The notes below the pieces were generated by a model. The model saw nothing but the letters and a program-made list of their open reading frames with translations. It had not been told where the DNA came from and made no database searches. From assembly GCA_002729725.1 (NCBI GenBank), contig PBYS01000098.1, forward strand, positions 62,001-126,000: a stretch of DNA of 64,000 nt, in the 5' to 3' direction. Position 1 is the first letter of the stretch. Each line of letters begins with the position of its first letter. This DNA comes from Puniceicoccaceae bacterium (lineage in GTDB: Bacteria > Verrucomicrobiota > Verrucomicrobiia > Opitutales > Coraliomargaritaceae). Below are positions 27,164 to 36,378 of the stretch, in pieces. The translations under genes were made by a program, and so were the position numbers.

Positions 27164-28321
27164 CTATTTCGAAGCACTGACACGCTCTAGGGCAACTAGG
27201 GTAATCAAATTGTTTTCGATGCCCTTGAAGGCGAATCGGTAGAGATGGCCGTCTTGGTGTTGATGTTCCCAAGTGTCCCCATCTTGTAAGGCATTGCCTG
27301 CTATGAAAATGGTGGAGCGTCCGGACTCATCGGCAGCTGCAAACCAAGCGTCGATTTTAATGGCTTTTGCGGCTAGCTGCCATGTTGCGGCGTCGGGGCC
27401 TGTGGGTATTTGCACGATGGATTGGTCCGTCACGATGGGACGAAGCTCATCCGCGGTGAAATAATTGATTTCCGCTGCGGGCTCGTCTGTCGTGGGGGCG
27501 GGCCATTCGGATGCCTCCACATTGGCTGGTGGAGGCGCTAAGTTGTTCTCGGAGGGAACTGGCTTTGCTTGTGGCATGTAGTATGCGACCTCTTCATTGA
27601 TTAAGTCAGGCGTTTCGGCGTGATGGTAATCTTCAGGGAAGAGCGGTTTTGGAGTTAATATGCTGGCGCTGGTAGATTGTAGCACGGCTTCGCTGTTGAG
27701 CTTGGGCGCTGGTTTAGACTTATCTAAACTCCTTTGTGGTGGAGCGGTTTCTGTAGAGAATTTGACTTCGCCGCTTTCCCGGCCAGTTAAGGAATTAAAA
27801 GTGTTTATTAAGATTTGCTGGGCACTGCCTGCTCTATTGCGAAATGCTTGGGCATCGCGTGCGAGTGTTTGAGTGCGCTGATTACTCGCGCCTGTCAGCT
27901 CTGCGAAACGTTGACCTTCAGGCATTAATTTCTGTGAGAGTTGTGGCACATAGCTGGCCAATGCGAGTTGCGTCAGGACGATGGCTGCGGCACTCAGTGC
28001 GGTGCCGAGCGCAGGTATCGTGATCAGTTTATAGACCAATACAAATGCTGCGATGTAGAGCCCCGCGATAACTGCTAGTTCTAGATTGTGCGCATTAGAG
28101 TTTGGTAGCAGGTGTGCGAACGCGTTTAGCAACAAAACTCTTACAGTGGCTAACAGTAGAGCGATCCATAGGCCTGTTAATAGCTTAGCATCCACATGGC
28201 CACGCGATAAGAGCCTGCAAGCAAGTAGTATGATGGCTGCCAGCACGACGAGGGAACCCATGTGTAGGAGTCCATCAGCTACGGTGACCAAGGTTTCTTT
28301 GATTGGTATGCTTTTTAACAC
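27164..28321 (-). CDS. Membrane protein with large soluble C-terminus, unknown function
   Basis: A 385-residue protein I do not recognise. The N-terminal third has four hydrophobic helices (about 18-38, 48-68, 83-102, 106-130). Then comes a Gln/Arg-rich segment that may be coiled coil (about 135-175) and a Pro/Ser-rich linker (about 190-285). The C-terminal domain (about 290-385) contains DAATWQLAAKAIKIDAWFAA and beta-strand-like stretches ending FKGIENNLITLVALERV. The layout suggests an inner-membrane protein with a folded domain tethered by a flexible linker. A terminator hairpin lies upstream, so it is probably a single transcription unit. Confidence 0.75.
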   Translation of the reverse strand: MLKSIPIKETLVTVADGLLHMGSLVVLAAIILLACRLLSRGHVDAKLLTGLWIALLLATVRVLLLNAFAHLLPNSNAHNLELAVIAGLYIAAFVLVYKLITIPALGTALSAAAIVLTQLALASYVPQLSQKLMPEGQRFAELTGASNQRTQTLARDAQAFRNRAGSAQQILINTFNSLTGRESGEVKFSTETAPPQRSLDKSKPAPKLNSEAVLQSTSASILTPKPLFPEDYHHAETPDLINEEVAYYMPQAKPVPSENNLAPPPANVEASEWPAPTTDEPAAEINYFTADELRPIVTDQSIVQIPTGPDAATWQLAAKAIKIDAWFAAADESGRSTIFIAGNALQDGDTWEHQHQDGHLYRFAFKGIENNLITLVALERVSASK

Positions 28322-28363
28322 GAGTGCATCTTTTCGTCCTACTAGTTGCTCGCAAGTGAAAAT

Positions 28364-28396
28364 AAAAAAACTCCACTCGGAATGAGTGGAGCTTTT
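28364..28396 (-). terminator. Strong hairpin with A/T tracts on both sides
   Basis: CTCCACTC and GAGTGGAG form a perfect 8-bp stem around GGAAT, with seven A on the left and a T-rich right flank. On the minus strand it lies 20 bases after the small lipoprotein stop at 28417 and before the gene that starts at 28321, and so it should end the lipoprotein transcript. Confidence 0.88.
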
Positions 28397-28416
28397 GTGG
28401 AAAATATATCCGCAAG

Positions 28417-28563
28417 CTAGCCGCCGAAGCCGGGTGCGCCGCGTTCCCAGTCAGCTGGGCGACTCCAAGGCACCGATTGATCGTCGGGATTACTGTCGAA
28501 GCAACCAGTCATGAAGAATGCCATCAGGGCAAGTGCGGCGAGGAGTGCGATTCGGCGATACAT
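28417..28563 (-). CDS. Small lipoprotein (48 aa)
   Basis: A 48-residue secreted lipoprotein. ATG at 28563 gives MYRRIALLAALALMAF followed by a lipobox-like MTGC, with the lipidated Cys at residue 21. The mature part is only about 28 residues and ends with WSRPADWERGAPGFGG, a Trp-Pro-Gly-rich tail. An in-frame upstream ATG at 28614 is less likely because it would bury the signal peptide. It is followed by a strong terminator and preceded by the coiled-coil gene at 28648. Similar tiny lipoproteins with a WxRPxxWE tail seem to recur in related genomes (from memory). Confidence 0.8.
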   Translation of the reverse strand: MYRRIALLAALALMAFFMTGCFDSNPDDQSVPWSRPADWERGAPGFGG

Positions 28564-28647
28564 TATATATTTAGATGAGTGATGTGCTGTTCGTGTTATG
28601 AAATATGAAAGCAAGAATGCTCAAATAGCTTGGGCGCTTGCGAGCTC

Positions 28648-29496
28648 TTAGTTCAAGATTTTGATGGCGCTACCCACAGTCATTTTGTTAGCTTGAGCAC
28701 CTGGTAGTAGGTTGGCCACGACAAGCTTGTCGGTGACTTGCACGACTTGAATCTTACCGAGAGCCTTCATGTCTTTTATGACAGTCACTTGTGCACCTGG
28801 GGCTAGAGCGAGCTCAGTCGTGTTGGCGAGTACGATGAGACCATTTTTTGTACTCAGAGATTGAACTGTTGTTTCGGCTCCGATCGTTGCTTGCGGCAGT
28901 GGCTGTGATGCAGTTGGCGAGAAGTGACTGCTGTAACTGCCGCTACCTGCTGTGAGCACTCCGTTGGAGGCGCTTTTTGCACCAGCCGCACGGCTGTTGG
29001 CGAGGCGCTCTTGGGCACGATCTAAGGATTCTTTGAAGTCGGCATTTGATTTTTCCAGCTCAGCGATGCGCTCGTTGAGTTGAGCGAGTTCACTTTCTTT
29101 ATTAGCTGCGATCAAGTTTTGCTCCGATTGTAGTAGGTCGGCGCGTAGGCGTTGGGCGGCGCTTTCTAGCTCGCGGATCGCCTTTTTGCTTTCACTCAGT
29201 TGTTGTTGGCTACGGCTGACTTCTTGCTTGGCTGTGTACATCTCAGAGCGCACGCTTTCGAGCTTACGCTTCTCGTCGGCGAGTGATTCGCGTTCGTTTT
29301 TGAGGTTGGTTTCCAGTTTGCCGATTTGTTCGTTGGCGGTGCTTAATTCCGCCTGAACAGCTACAGTGGCTTGCTCTGCTTTAACTTGAGCTGCGTGTTG
29401 TTCGGCAAGTTTTCCCTTGCCAACGAAGAAAAGGGCGGCTGCTGCGAGTGCAGCTACGATTGCGAGGATACGGAGTATCATGGATAGACTATTCAT
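28648..29496 (-). CDS. Membrane-anchored coiled-coil protein, unknown function
   Basis: A 282-residue protein. One N-terminal membrane helix (about residues 7-25) precedes a long coiled coil (about 30-165) rich in Glu, Lys and Gln. A Ser/Ala-rich linker follows, and then a small C-terminal domain (about 210-282) with strand-like stretches such as GLIVLANTTELALAPGAQVT and KIQVVQVTDKLVVANLLPGA. The architecture resembles periplasmic spacer proteins. It may be cotranscribed with the small lipoprotein gene 85 bases downstream on the minus strand. I do not recognise a named family. Confidence 0.78.
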   Translation of the reverse strand: MNSLSMILRILAIVAALAAAALFFVGKGKLAEQHAAQVKAEQATVAVQAELSTANEQIGKLETNLKNERESLADEKRKLESVRSEMYTAKQEVSRSQQQLSESKKAIRELESAAQRLRADLLQSEQNLIAANKESELAQLNERIAELEKSNADFKESLDRAQERLANSRAAGAKSASNGVLTAGSGSYSSHFSPTASQPLPQATIGAETTVQSLSTKNGLIVLANTTELALAPGAQVTVIKDMKALGKIQVVQVTDKLVVANLLPGAQANKMTVGSAIKILN

Positions 29497-29522
29497 TTAT
29501 TTATTGGGGGGTTCTGGCTAAA

Positions 29523-31097
29523 TTATTCAGAATAAAAAAGTGACTGATGGATGGGGCTCTTCGCTTCAACTGCAATCCCACGCTGGTTGGCAGCGAGACG
29601 ATTCAGTAATTTAAAGATCAATTCAGTCTGTGCATCAAGGTTCAAGTTCTGTGCAATGCTGACTGCGTCCAATTTTTTGCCCGCTTGAGCTTTCAGGTGC
29701 TCGATCACTTGTTGTTCGAGCTCGAGGACGGTCGCTGCCGCCTTCTTGCCAGCTTCCACGCCAGGTTGGTGGTAGGCGTTGATATTGATCAAGCTGGCGT
29801 AGAGACCGACGGCACGTTCGAAGAGTGCGATCAATTGGCCCACGGCCTCGGGAGTGACTTCGCGAATGGTGAGTGTGATCGATTGGCGACCATTATCGTA
29901 TAGAGCATCGCGTGTGCCGAGGAAGAAGCCTTGCAGGAAGTCACCCGATGTGGTGCCGGATTCGACTTCGATCGAGTCGCCATCGCGGTCCTTGAGCACT
30001 TCAATGAAGGTGGCGAAAAAGTTATGCACACCTTCACGTAGTTGTTGCACGTAGGCGTGCTGGTCGGTGGAGCCCTTGTTGCCGTAAACGGCGATGCCTT
30101 GGTGAACGACTTTGCCGTCGAGGTCGAGTTCCTTGCCGAGTGACTCCATGACGAGTTGCTGCAGATACTTCGAGAAGAGCATGAGACGATCCTTGTAGGG
30201 AAGCACCACCATGTCTTTGGCGCCTTTTGCGTCAGTGGCGAAATACCACATCAGTGCGAGTAGGGCAGCAGGGTTGCTGGCGGTCTCTGTAGAACGTGTG
30301 ACATCGTCCATCGCTTTCGCGCCCGCGAGCATGCGATCGATGTCGAGGCCTTGGATGGCTGCGGGAAACAGCCCCACGGCTGCAAGTTCGGAGGTGCGTC
30401 CACCTACCCAGTCCCACATGGGCAAGAAGTCTAACCAGTTGTCCTCTTTGGAGACTTGATGCAGTTTACTGCCCTCGCCGGTGATGGCGATCGCGTGCTG
30501 ACCGAAGTCGAGCCCTGCTGCTGTATAGGCAGCTGTGGCTTCTAGCATGCCATTGCGAGTTTCCGGTGTGCCACCCGACTTAGAGATGACGACTGAGAGT
30601 GTTTCTCCGAGCTGGCCATCGAGCGCGTCCAGTGTGCGATCGAGTCCATTGGGGTCGGTGTTGTCGAAGAAGAAGAGCTTTATCTTATCAGTTTTGGGGC
30701 CACCAAGTGCGTCGGCTACAAACTGCGGGCCGAGTGCGGAGCCGCCGATTCCGATCACTAATAAGTTCTTAAAGGCGCCTGCCGCGCCTTTGATGGCTCC
30801 GCTGTGCACATCGGCCGCGATCTTTTTAATCTTAGCAACACAGGCTTCGATCTCTGCGGTGAGTTCTGGTTTGGGTGCGAGTGCGGCATTGCGCAGCCAA
30901 TAATGGCCGACCATGCGGCCCTCATCCGGATTGGCGATCGCTCCCGCTTCGAGTGCTTGCATCGCTTTGAAAGCGGTTTGCATACGTGGCTCCATTTCGG
31001 CGAAGAAATTATCGCCGAAGTCGATGCGGCTGATATCGATCGCGAAATCGAGCTCGTTGATATTTAGATAGTGCTTAGTGAAACGGTCCCAGGACAT
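29523..31097 (-). CDS. pgi: Glucose-6-phosphate isomerase
   Basis: Interconverts glucose-6-phosphate and fructose-6-phosphate in glycolysis/gluconeogenesis. The 524-residue protein has the SIS-domain phosphate-binding motifs [17 protein letters not shown] (about 117) and [14 protein letters not shown] (about 170). The C-terminal active-site His region is [15 protein letters not shown] (about 353). It is somewhat shorter than the E. coli enzyme (549) and resembles the type seen in cyanobacteria and Verrucomicrobiota. It is a single minus-strand gene downstream of ilvD, which ends 45 bases before it. Confidence 0.96.
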   Translation of the reverse strand: MSWDRFTKHYLNINELDFAIDISRIDFGDNFFAEMEPRMQTAFKAMQALEAGAIANPDEGRMVGHYWLRNAALAPKPELTAEIEACVAKIKKIAADVHSGAIKGAAGAFKNLLVIGIGGSALGPQFVADALGGPKTDKIKLFFFDNTDPNGLDRTLDALDGQLGETLSVVISKSGGTPETRNGMLEATAAYTAAGLDFGQHAIAITGEGSKLHQVSKEDNWLDFLPMWDWVGGRTSELAAVGLFPAAIQGLDIDRMLAGAKAMDDVTRSTETASNPAALLALMWYFATDAKGAKDMVVLPYKDRLMLFSKYLQQLVMESLGKELDLDGKVVHQGIAVYGNKGSTDQHAYVQQLREGVHNFFATFIEVLKDRDGDSIEVESGTTSGDFLQGFFLGTRDALYDNGRQSITLTIREVTPEAVGQLIALFERAVGLYASLININAYHQPGVEAGKKAAATVLELEQQVIEHLKAQAGKKLDAVSIAQNLNLDAQTELIFKLLNRLAANQRGIAVEAKSPIHQSLFYSE

Positions 31098-31142
31098 GGC
31101 TGTATGAATTTAGAATTAGAAATTTAGAATTAGGAAGTGCGG

Positions 31143-32858
31143 CTATAGATCTTTATCGGTCACGGCGCCATCGGAGGCGGTGGCGACGGTGGCTGCGTAT
31201 TTACCGAGAATGCCGCGCTTGGAGCCAGCGCCGGTTGGCTTGAAGGCTGCCATGCGCGCATCGTATTCCGCATCGTCGATCAATAGATTGATGGTGTTCT
31301 TGACCGCATCAATCTCGATTTGATCACCGCTCTTGACGATGCCAATCGGGCCGCCCTTGGCGGCTTCGGGAGTGATGTGGCCGACATCGAAACCGTGGCT
31401 ACCACCAGAGAAACGACCATCGGTGATGAGGGCGACTTCCTTGATGAGGCCGCGTCCGGCGACTGCACTGGTGGGTGAGAGCATTTCCCGCATGCCGGGG
31501 CCCCCGACGGGACCTTCGTTGCGGATCACGACTACGTCTCCAGCGACTACATCGCCACGTAGGATACCGATGAGAGCTTCTTCTTCGCCTTCGTAAACTT
31601 TGGCCACGCCCTTGAAGTGGAGGCCTTCTTTACCAGTGATTTTGCCGACGGCGCCGCCGGGGGCGAGGTTGCCACGCAAAATGCGTAGGTGAGTGGTCTC
31701 TTTGATCGGCTGATCGAAGGGGCGAATGATGTCTTGCTCGTCGGGGAAGCTGGCGTAGGGCTGTACATCCTTGAGCGATTCGGCGATAGTCTCGCCGGTC
31801 ACGGTGAGGCAGTCGCCGTGAAGCATGCCGCGATCAAGCAGCATTTTCATCATCGGACGGATGCCGCCGATGCGGACCAGGTGGCTCATGTTATACTTTC
31901 CGAATGGTTTCAAGTCGGCCAGTAGGGGCACGCGCTCGCCGATTTCCTTGAAATCATCGATGCTTAGGTCCACGTCTGTGGAGTGTGCGATCGCGAGTAG
32001 GTGCAGAATCAAATTCGTGGAACCACCCAGCGCCAAGCAGGTAGTGATCGCGTTTTCGAAGGCCTTGCGCGTCATGATGTCGCGTGGTTTAATGCCCTTT
32101 TCGAGTAGCTTGAGCACCGCTGCGCCGGCCATTTCGCAGTCTTTACGCTTCGGCTCGCCGACGGCGACTTGTGCGCTGCTGCCAGGTAGGCTCATGCCGA
32201 GCGCTTCGATTGCACTGGCCATTGTGTTGGCGGTATACATGCCGCCGCAAGAGCCTGCGCCGGGGATTGCGTATTTCTCGACTTCTTTCAGTTCTTCGTC
32301 GGTCAATTCGCCCTTGGCGTGCTTGCCGACGGCTTCGAATACCGATACGATATCCATTGGATTGCGTTGTTCTTCTTCGTCGTGTGGCATCAGGCCCGGT
32401 AGGATGGTGCCGCCATAGACAAAGACCGCTGGGCGGTTGAGGCGCGCGATCGCGATCATGCAGCCTGGCATATTCTTGTCGCAACCACCGATCGCGACAA
32501 GGCCGTCAAAGCCTTCGGCCGCGACCACTGTTTCGATGGAGTCGGCAATCACATCGCGTGAGACCAAGCTGTAGCGCATGCCTTTAGTGCCCATGCTGAT
32601 GCCGTCGGATACGGTGATTGTGCTGAAGTTGACGGCTTTACCACCTGCTTGGTTGACGCCTTTGGTGGCGTGCTCCGCGAGTTCCCCGAGGTGCATGTTG
32701 CAGGGAGTCAAGTCGCTGGGAGAGCCGGCGATCCCGATTTGAGGCTTCTTAAAGTCTTCATCTTGGAATCCGACCGCGCGTAACATAGAGCGTGCGGGGG
32801 CGCGGTCGTTTCCGTCAACGACGATTGAGGAGTGCGGGCGGTTTGTTATATCAGCCAT
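31143..32858 (-). CDS. ilvD: Dihydroxy-acid dehydratase
   Basis: Penultimate enzyme of isoleucine/valine biosynthesis, dehydrating 2,3-dihydroxy acids with an Fe-S cluster. The 571-residue protein shows cluster ligands in TPCNMHL, the signature CDKNMPGCMIAIARLNRPAV with two cysteines (about 122-140) and SCGGMYTANTMASAIEALG (about 195). The C-terminal GRFSGGSHGFDVGHITPEAA (about 480) is the active-site region. It is of the shorter bacterial type. Transcribed leftwards; short AT-rich ATTTAGAATTAG repeats lie in the gap to pgi. Confidence 0.97.
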   Translation of the reverse strand: MADITNRPHSSIVVDGNDRAPARSMLRAVGFQDEDFKKPQIGIAGSPSDLTPCNMHLGELAEHATKGVNQAGGKAVNFSTITVSDGISMGTKGMRYSLVSRDVIADSIETVVAAEGFDGLVAIGGCDKNMPGCMIAIARLNRPAVFVYGGTILPGLMPHDEEEQRNPMDIVSVFEAVGKHAKGELTDEELKEVEKYAIPGAGSCGGMYTANTMASAIEALGMSLPGSSAQVAVGEPKRKDCEMAGAAVLKLLEKGIKPRDIMTRKAFENAITTCLALGGSTNLILHLLAIAHSTDVDLSIDDFKEIGERVPLLADLKPFGKYNMSHLVRIGGIRPMMKMLLDRGMLHGDCLTVTGETIAESLKDVQPYASFPDEQDIIRPFDQPIKETTHLRILRGNLAPGGAVGKITGKEGLHFKGVAKVYEGEEEALIGILRGDVVAGDVVVIRNEGPVGGPGMREMLSPTSAVAGRGLIKEVALITDGRFSGGSHGFDVGHITPEAAKGGPIGIVKSGDQIEIDAVKNTINLLIDDAEYDARMAAFKPTGAGSKRGILGKYAATVATASDGAVTDKDL

Positions 32859-33000
32859 AATTGATAAATTCTAAATTAAATGTAGTCGAAAAGTCTTTCT
32901 CATTGCAGAAAAGCGAAGAATTCAATGAATAGCGACGCAAACGACAATACCCTTTTTGCTTTTAACCGACGATATTATTGAATCTAGTGGCTGCCATTAT

Positions 33001-33798
33001 ATGGATTTTGACCTGAAAAAGACTTTAGAGGCCTTGTTGCTTTCGACTGCCGAACCGATTTTGCTTAAAGATGTGGTTAAGGTATTCGTCCGTTACCATC
33101 AAGAGTTGAGCGAAGCGCAGGAAGATGCCAGAGAGCAGGAGGGCGAAGAAAGCCCGACACTGGAAGTGCCAAGTTTGGTGACACAAGCGCAAATTCGCGA
33201 TGCTTTGCTGCAGCTGCGCGAGGAAGCGGAAGTAAAGGATAAAGCCTACCGCCTCGTGGAAGGGCCTAATGGTTATCAAATGGTGACCGCTCCGCAATTT
33301 GCAGAGTTTGTGCGAGTGCTGCGTGGCGCTCCACGGCCGATGAAACTCAGCCCGGCCGCTTTAGAGACTTTATCGATCGTGGCGTATCGTCAGCCAGTGA
33401 CACGTGCGGAGATGGAGGCGATTCGTGGGGTGTCCGTGGATAGTGCGCTACATAAGTTAATTGATCTCGAGCTGGTAATTGTGACTGGTCGCGCAGAGTT
33501 GCCTGGTCGGCCAATTCAGTATGGCACCACTGATAAGTTTTTAGAATTCACCGGTATCCGGGAGCTGGAGGAGCTGCCCGCCTCGGATGTCTTGAGCAAT
33601 CATCAGATCGATGAGTGGATGCGCCGCAGCGAAGACGAACCCGATGAGATTTCTGACGAAGATGTGGGCCTGTCGAAAGAGCCGAAGTCAGATGAGCTCG
33701 CGCTGGATGAGAAATTTGTCGAAGTGGACTGGCAGCGGGAGAACGTCGAGAGTGATGCGGCCATCGAATCTGAATCTAACGAAAACACTGCATTATGA
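33001..33798 (+). CDS. scpB: Segregation and condensation protein ScpB
   Basis: Winged-helix subunit of the SMC-ScpAB condensin that organises and segregates the chromosome. The ATG at 33001 (MDFDLKKTLEALLLSTAEPI) gives the usual N-terminus; the open frame from 32956 adds an unconserved stretch. Two winged-helix domains span about 1-185, with the conserved ALETLSIVAYRQPVTRAEME and GRPIQYGTTDKFLEFTGI. The last 60 residues are acidic and low-complexity. scpA is not adjacent. The stop overlaps the pheA start (ATGA), so the two are cotranscribed and coupled. Confidence 0.94.
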   Translation: MDFDLKKTLEALLLSTAEPILLKDVVKVFVRYHQELSEAQEDAREQEGEESPTLEVPSLVTQAQIRDALLQLREEAEVKDKAYRLVEGPNGYQMVTAPQFAEFVRVLRGAPRPMKLSPAALETLSIVAYRQPVTRAEMEAIRGVSVDSALHKLIDLELVIVTGRAELPGRPIQYGTTDKFLEFTGIRELEELPASDVLSNHQIDEWMRRSEDEPDEISDEDVGLSKEPKSDELALDEKFVEVDWQRENVESDAAIESESNENTAL

Positions 33799-35096
33799 TG
33801 CCTGAAGATATCAACGTGAAACTACAGCGCAATCGCGATGCGATTGATGCCATCGACCGCCAAGTGGTGGAGCTGCTTAATCAACGTGTGTTGAACGACG
33901 GGGGGGCTGACGAGACTACCGTGCTTGCAAAGGTTGCGAAATTTAACCCCGGTCCGCTTTCTGACGCGACTTTGCAGGCGATTTACCGAGCATTGATGCT
34001 TGCGGGGCTAGACCCTGCCGCGCAGGCAACCGATCCCGCAAAGGTGGACGCCCTTGATTTGAACATTGTCGAACTCCTCAGTCAGCGAGTTAAGCATGCC
34101 GGTGAGATTGGGCAGATTAAGCATGCCAACGGGGCCGACTATTATGACCCCACGCGTGAGGCACAGGTCATGGCAAAAGTATGCACGCTGAATCCCGGCC
34201 CGGTTAAGAACGAAACCTTACGCTCTGTGTATCGCGAGGTGATTTCTGGCTCGATCGGCTTGGAGAAAAAGCTGGTGATTGGCTACCTCGGCCCCGAGGC
34301 GACTTATACCCATCAGGCCGCCATCTGCAATTTTGGGGTCAGCCTCGATTATCGCTCGATCAAGACGATTCCCGACGTCTTTGCCGAGGTCGAATCCGGG
34401 GCCGCGGATTACGGTGTAGTGCCGATTGAAAACTCAACTGAAGGCGCCGTCTTCCACTCGATGGACATGCTAGTCGAGTCTAATCTACACATTTGCTCGC
34501 AAGTTTACCTACCGATTGATCATTGCTTGATCTCTCAATCGCCCATCGAAGCGATTCGAGAGGTGCGATCAAAGGATCAAGCGCTGGGGCAATGTCGCGA
34601 TTGGCTGCGCCGTCATTTGCCCAACGCAGAGCTAATTGATGTTGTGAGCACCGCTGAAGCCGTGCTCACCGCGAAGACTAGCGAAGGCGTGGCTGCTGTT
34701 GCAGGTGCCTTGTCTGCGCAGCGTTATGAGGTGCCGATTCAAGCCCGCGACATACAAGACCGTGATGACAATGTGACGCGTTTTTTGGTGGTCGGTAAGA
34801 CGCGAGCCAAGCCACTCGGAGGCGGACGAGATAAGACCAGCCTAGTGATTTCTTTGCGCGACGAGTGTGGCGCCTTGGAGAAAGCACTGCGCGCTTTTGC
34901 GACTCGTGGCATTAATTTGAGCAAGATCGAATCGCGCCCCAGTCGTAAAAAAGCTTGGGATTATTACTTCTTTATCGATCTGATCGGCCATTATCAAGAT
35001 GCCAATGTGCAGGCGGCGCTGGCGGATCTAGAGGGGCATTGCCCACTGGTCAAGTGGCTGGGTAGCTATCCGAATGTCGGCAGTGCGATGGAATAG
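33795..35096 (+). CDS. pheA: Chorismate mutase / prephenate dehydratase with an extra degenerate mutase-like domain
   Basis: Bifunctional P-protein of phenylalanine synthesis: chorismate to prephenate to phenylpyruvate. The 433 residues hold a first chorismate-mutase-like segment (about 10-70), a complete AroQ mutase domain (about 84-155) and the prephenate dehydratase domain (about 158-340, with NSTEGAV and the catalytic TRF in DDNVTRFLVV). The ACT regulatory domain (about 345-433) carries ESRPSRKKAWDYYFFID. The first segment copies the second (VELLNQRV and VELLSQRV; FNPGPLSDATLQAIYRALM and LNPGPVKNETLRSVYREVI) but lacks about 15 residues around IGQIK, so its active site is probably lost. 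It overlaps scpB by four bases. Confidence 0.95.
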   Translation: MMPEDINVKLQRNRDAIDAIDRQVVELLNQRVLNDGGADETTVLAKVAKFNPGPLSDATLQAIYRALMLAGLDPAAQATDPAKVDALDLNIVELLSQRVKHAGEIGQIKHANGADYYDPTREAQVMAKVCTLNPGPVKNETLRSVYREVISGSIGLEKKLVIGYLGPEATYTHQAAICNFGVSLDYRSIKTIPDVFAEVESGAADYGVVPIENSTEGAVFHSMDMLVESNLHICSQVYLPIDHCLISQSPIEAIREVRSKDQALGQCRDWLRRHLPNAELIDVVSTAEAVLTAKTSEGVAAVAGALSAQRYEVPIQARDIQDRDDNVTRFLVVGKTRAKPLGGGRDKTSLVISLRDECGALEKALRAFATRGINLSKIESRPSRKKAWDYYFFIDLIGHYQDANVQAALADLEGHCPLVKWLGSYPNVGSAME

Positions 35097-35177
35097 TGCC
35101 AGCGTTTGGTCTCGAGCGTCCAGAGCGTCCTGTGCACCCTGATCGGCTCGCTGTCTTGAGGCTCTGGCTCGCCTGTC

Positions 35178-36374
35178 TCAGAATCTGTAATTCAGTGATA
35201 TCGCCACCGCTTGGCTGTCGAGATCGTAGCTACCATCGATACTTGACGAAGTCTTATTGCCAGTCAGTTTACGTTCGCTGGCAAAGGCTTGTTGGTAGGT
35301 GATTTGCCAGCTCAGATTTTCGTAGCTGCGGCCTAGGCCGATCGCGAGGAAGTGGCGATCCGAGTCGGGGACGATCGGAAGCAGGAATGAATCGGGCACG
35401 GCGTTTTCGACGAAGGTATAGCCTGCGCTCACTTGCCAGCCATTGTCGAAGTAGCGGGTGAGCCCCAGCTCCCAAATAAAGGCCGACTCCCAGTTGAGTG
35501 TGTAGGCAAAGGGCGTGCCTTTAAGTTCGAGCTCATTTACGCGGTCCCAATTCGTCCAATCCAAATTAAATTCAAAATTCCAGTGCTCGCTGGGACGATA
35601 GGAATAGCCAAAGACTATTGATTCGGGGTAGCTGAAGTCAGCTGTGGTATCGACTGAACTTTGTAAGAGTAATGCGGATACCGCGGGACCTGAAACTGTG
35701 CCGTCGTAGCTAACTTCTGTTTTCGCTTGGTAGTTTAGACCGAAGCTGTGCTGTTCGCTAGGTTGCCACAGGGCGGACAGTGAATAGCCTATTGCACTGT
35801 CTTGACCGTCGAAATTCAATGCATTTGTTTGGATGTCGATGTCCGTGTCGTCAAAGGACAGCCCCGCTGCTAAGGAAAAGCTCTCTGAGATCTGCCACGC
35901 GACCACTGCGTGGTACTTCACGTAAGTTAAGTCCGCTTTGTGAGGCACGGCGGATTCTGGGTTGGGGAAAGCTGCTGTAAATGTTGCGTCATCGCCCCAG
36001 TCGGTGCCGAGTGCAAAGGGTGCATACATGCCAAATCCGAGTGCGATCGGAGTGTCTTTGAACTTATGGGAAATGAATGCGCTGGGGATGGCTTGATAGC
36101 TATCGTCTAGGGAGTCGTTACCACTGGAGCTGCTATATTCGTAGCCGAGCGAAATCGTGAACACATTGCCTTGAACTTGCGTGCCTTCGACTTGTGTGAG
36201 GCCTGCAGCGTTGTAGAACACGGCGGAAGGGTTGTCGGCCGTGGCGGTAAATGCATTGCCACGTGCGGTGGCAAAGGGATCAATGAAAGCGACACGTGTG
36301 GCTGCGGCATCGGTGGATACGTAGGCGAGCAAAGAAAGACCAAGGGTGAAGAGAGGGCGTTGCAATGGTTTCAT
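35178..36374 (-). CDS. FadL/TodX-family outer-membrane transport protein
   Basis: Outer-membrane beta-barrel of the long-chain fatty acid/hydrophobic-substrate channel family (398 aa). The N-terminus has a signal peptide (to about residue 24). The FadL hatch motif NPSAVFYNAAGLT (about 48-60) follows; alternating amphipathic strands fill the rest, and the protein ends in the aromatic-terminated strand AVAISLNYRF typical for barrel assembly. It begins only four bases after the histidine kinase gene at 36379 on the same strand, so the two are an operon. That pairing, next to fatty-acid signalling genes, suggests import of a fatty-acyl compound (inference). Confidence 0.92.
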   Translation of the reverse strand: MKPLQRPLFTLGLSLLAYVSTDAAATRVAFIDPFATARGNAFTATADNPSAVFYNAAGLTQVEGTQVQGNVFTISLGYEYSSSSGNDSLDDSYQAIPSAFISHKFKDTPIALGFGMYAPFALGTDWGDDATFTAAFPNPESAVPHKADLTYVKYHAVVAWQISESFSLAAGLSFDDTDIDIQTNALNFDGQDSAIGYSLSALWQPSEQHSFGLNYQAKTEVSYDGTVSGPAVSALLLQSSVDTTADFSYPESIVFGYSYRPSEHWNFEFNLDWTNWDRVNELELKGTPFAYTLNWESAFIWELGLTRYFDNGWQVSAGYTFVENAVPDSFLLPIVPDSDRHFLAIGLGRSYENLSWQITYQQAFASERKLTGNKTSSSIDGSYDLDSQAVAISLNYRF

Positions 36375-36378
36375 GTAA

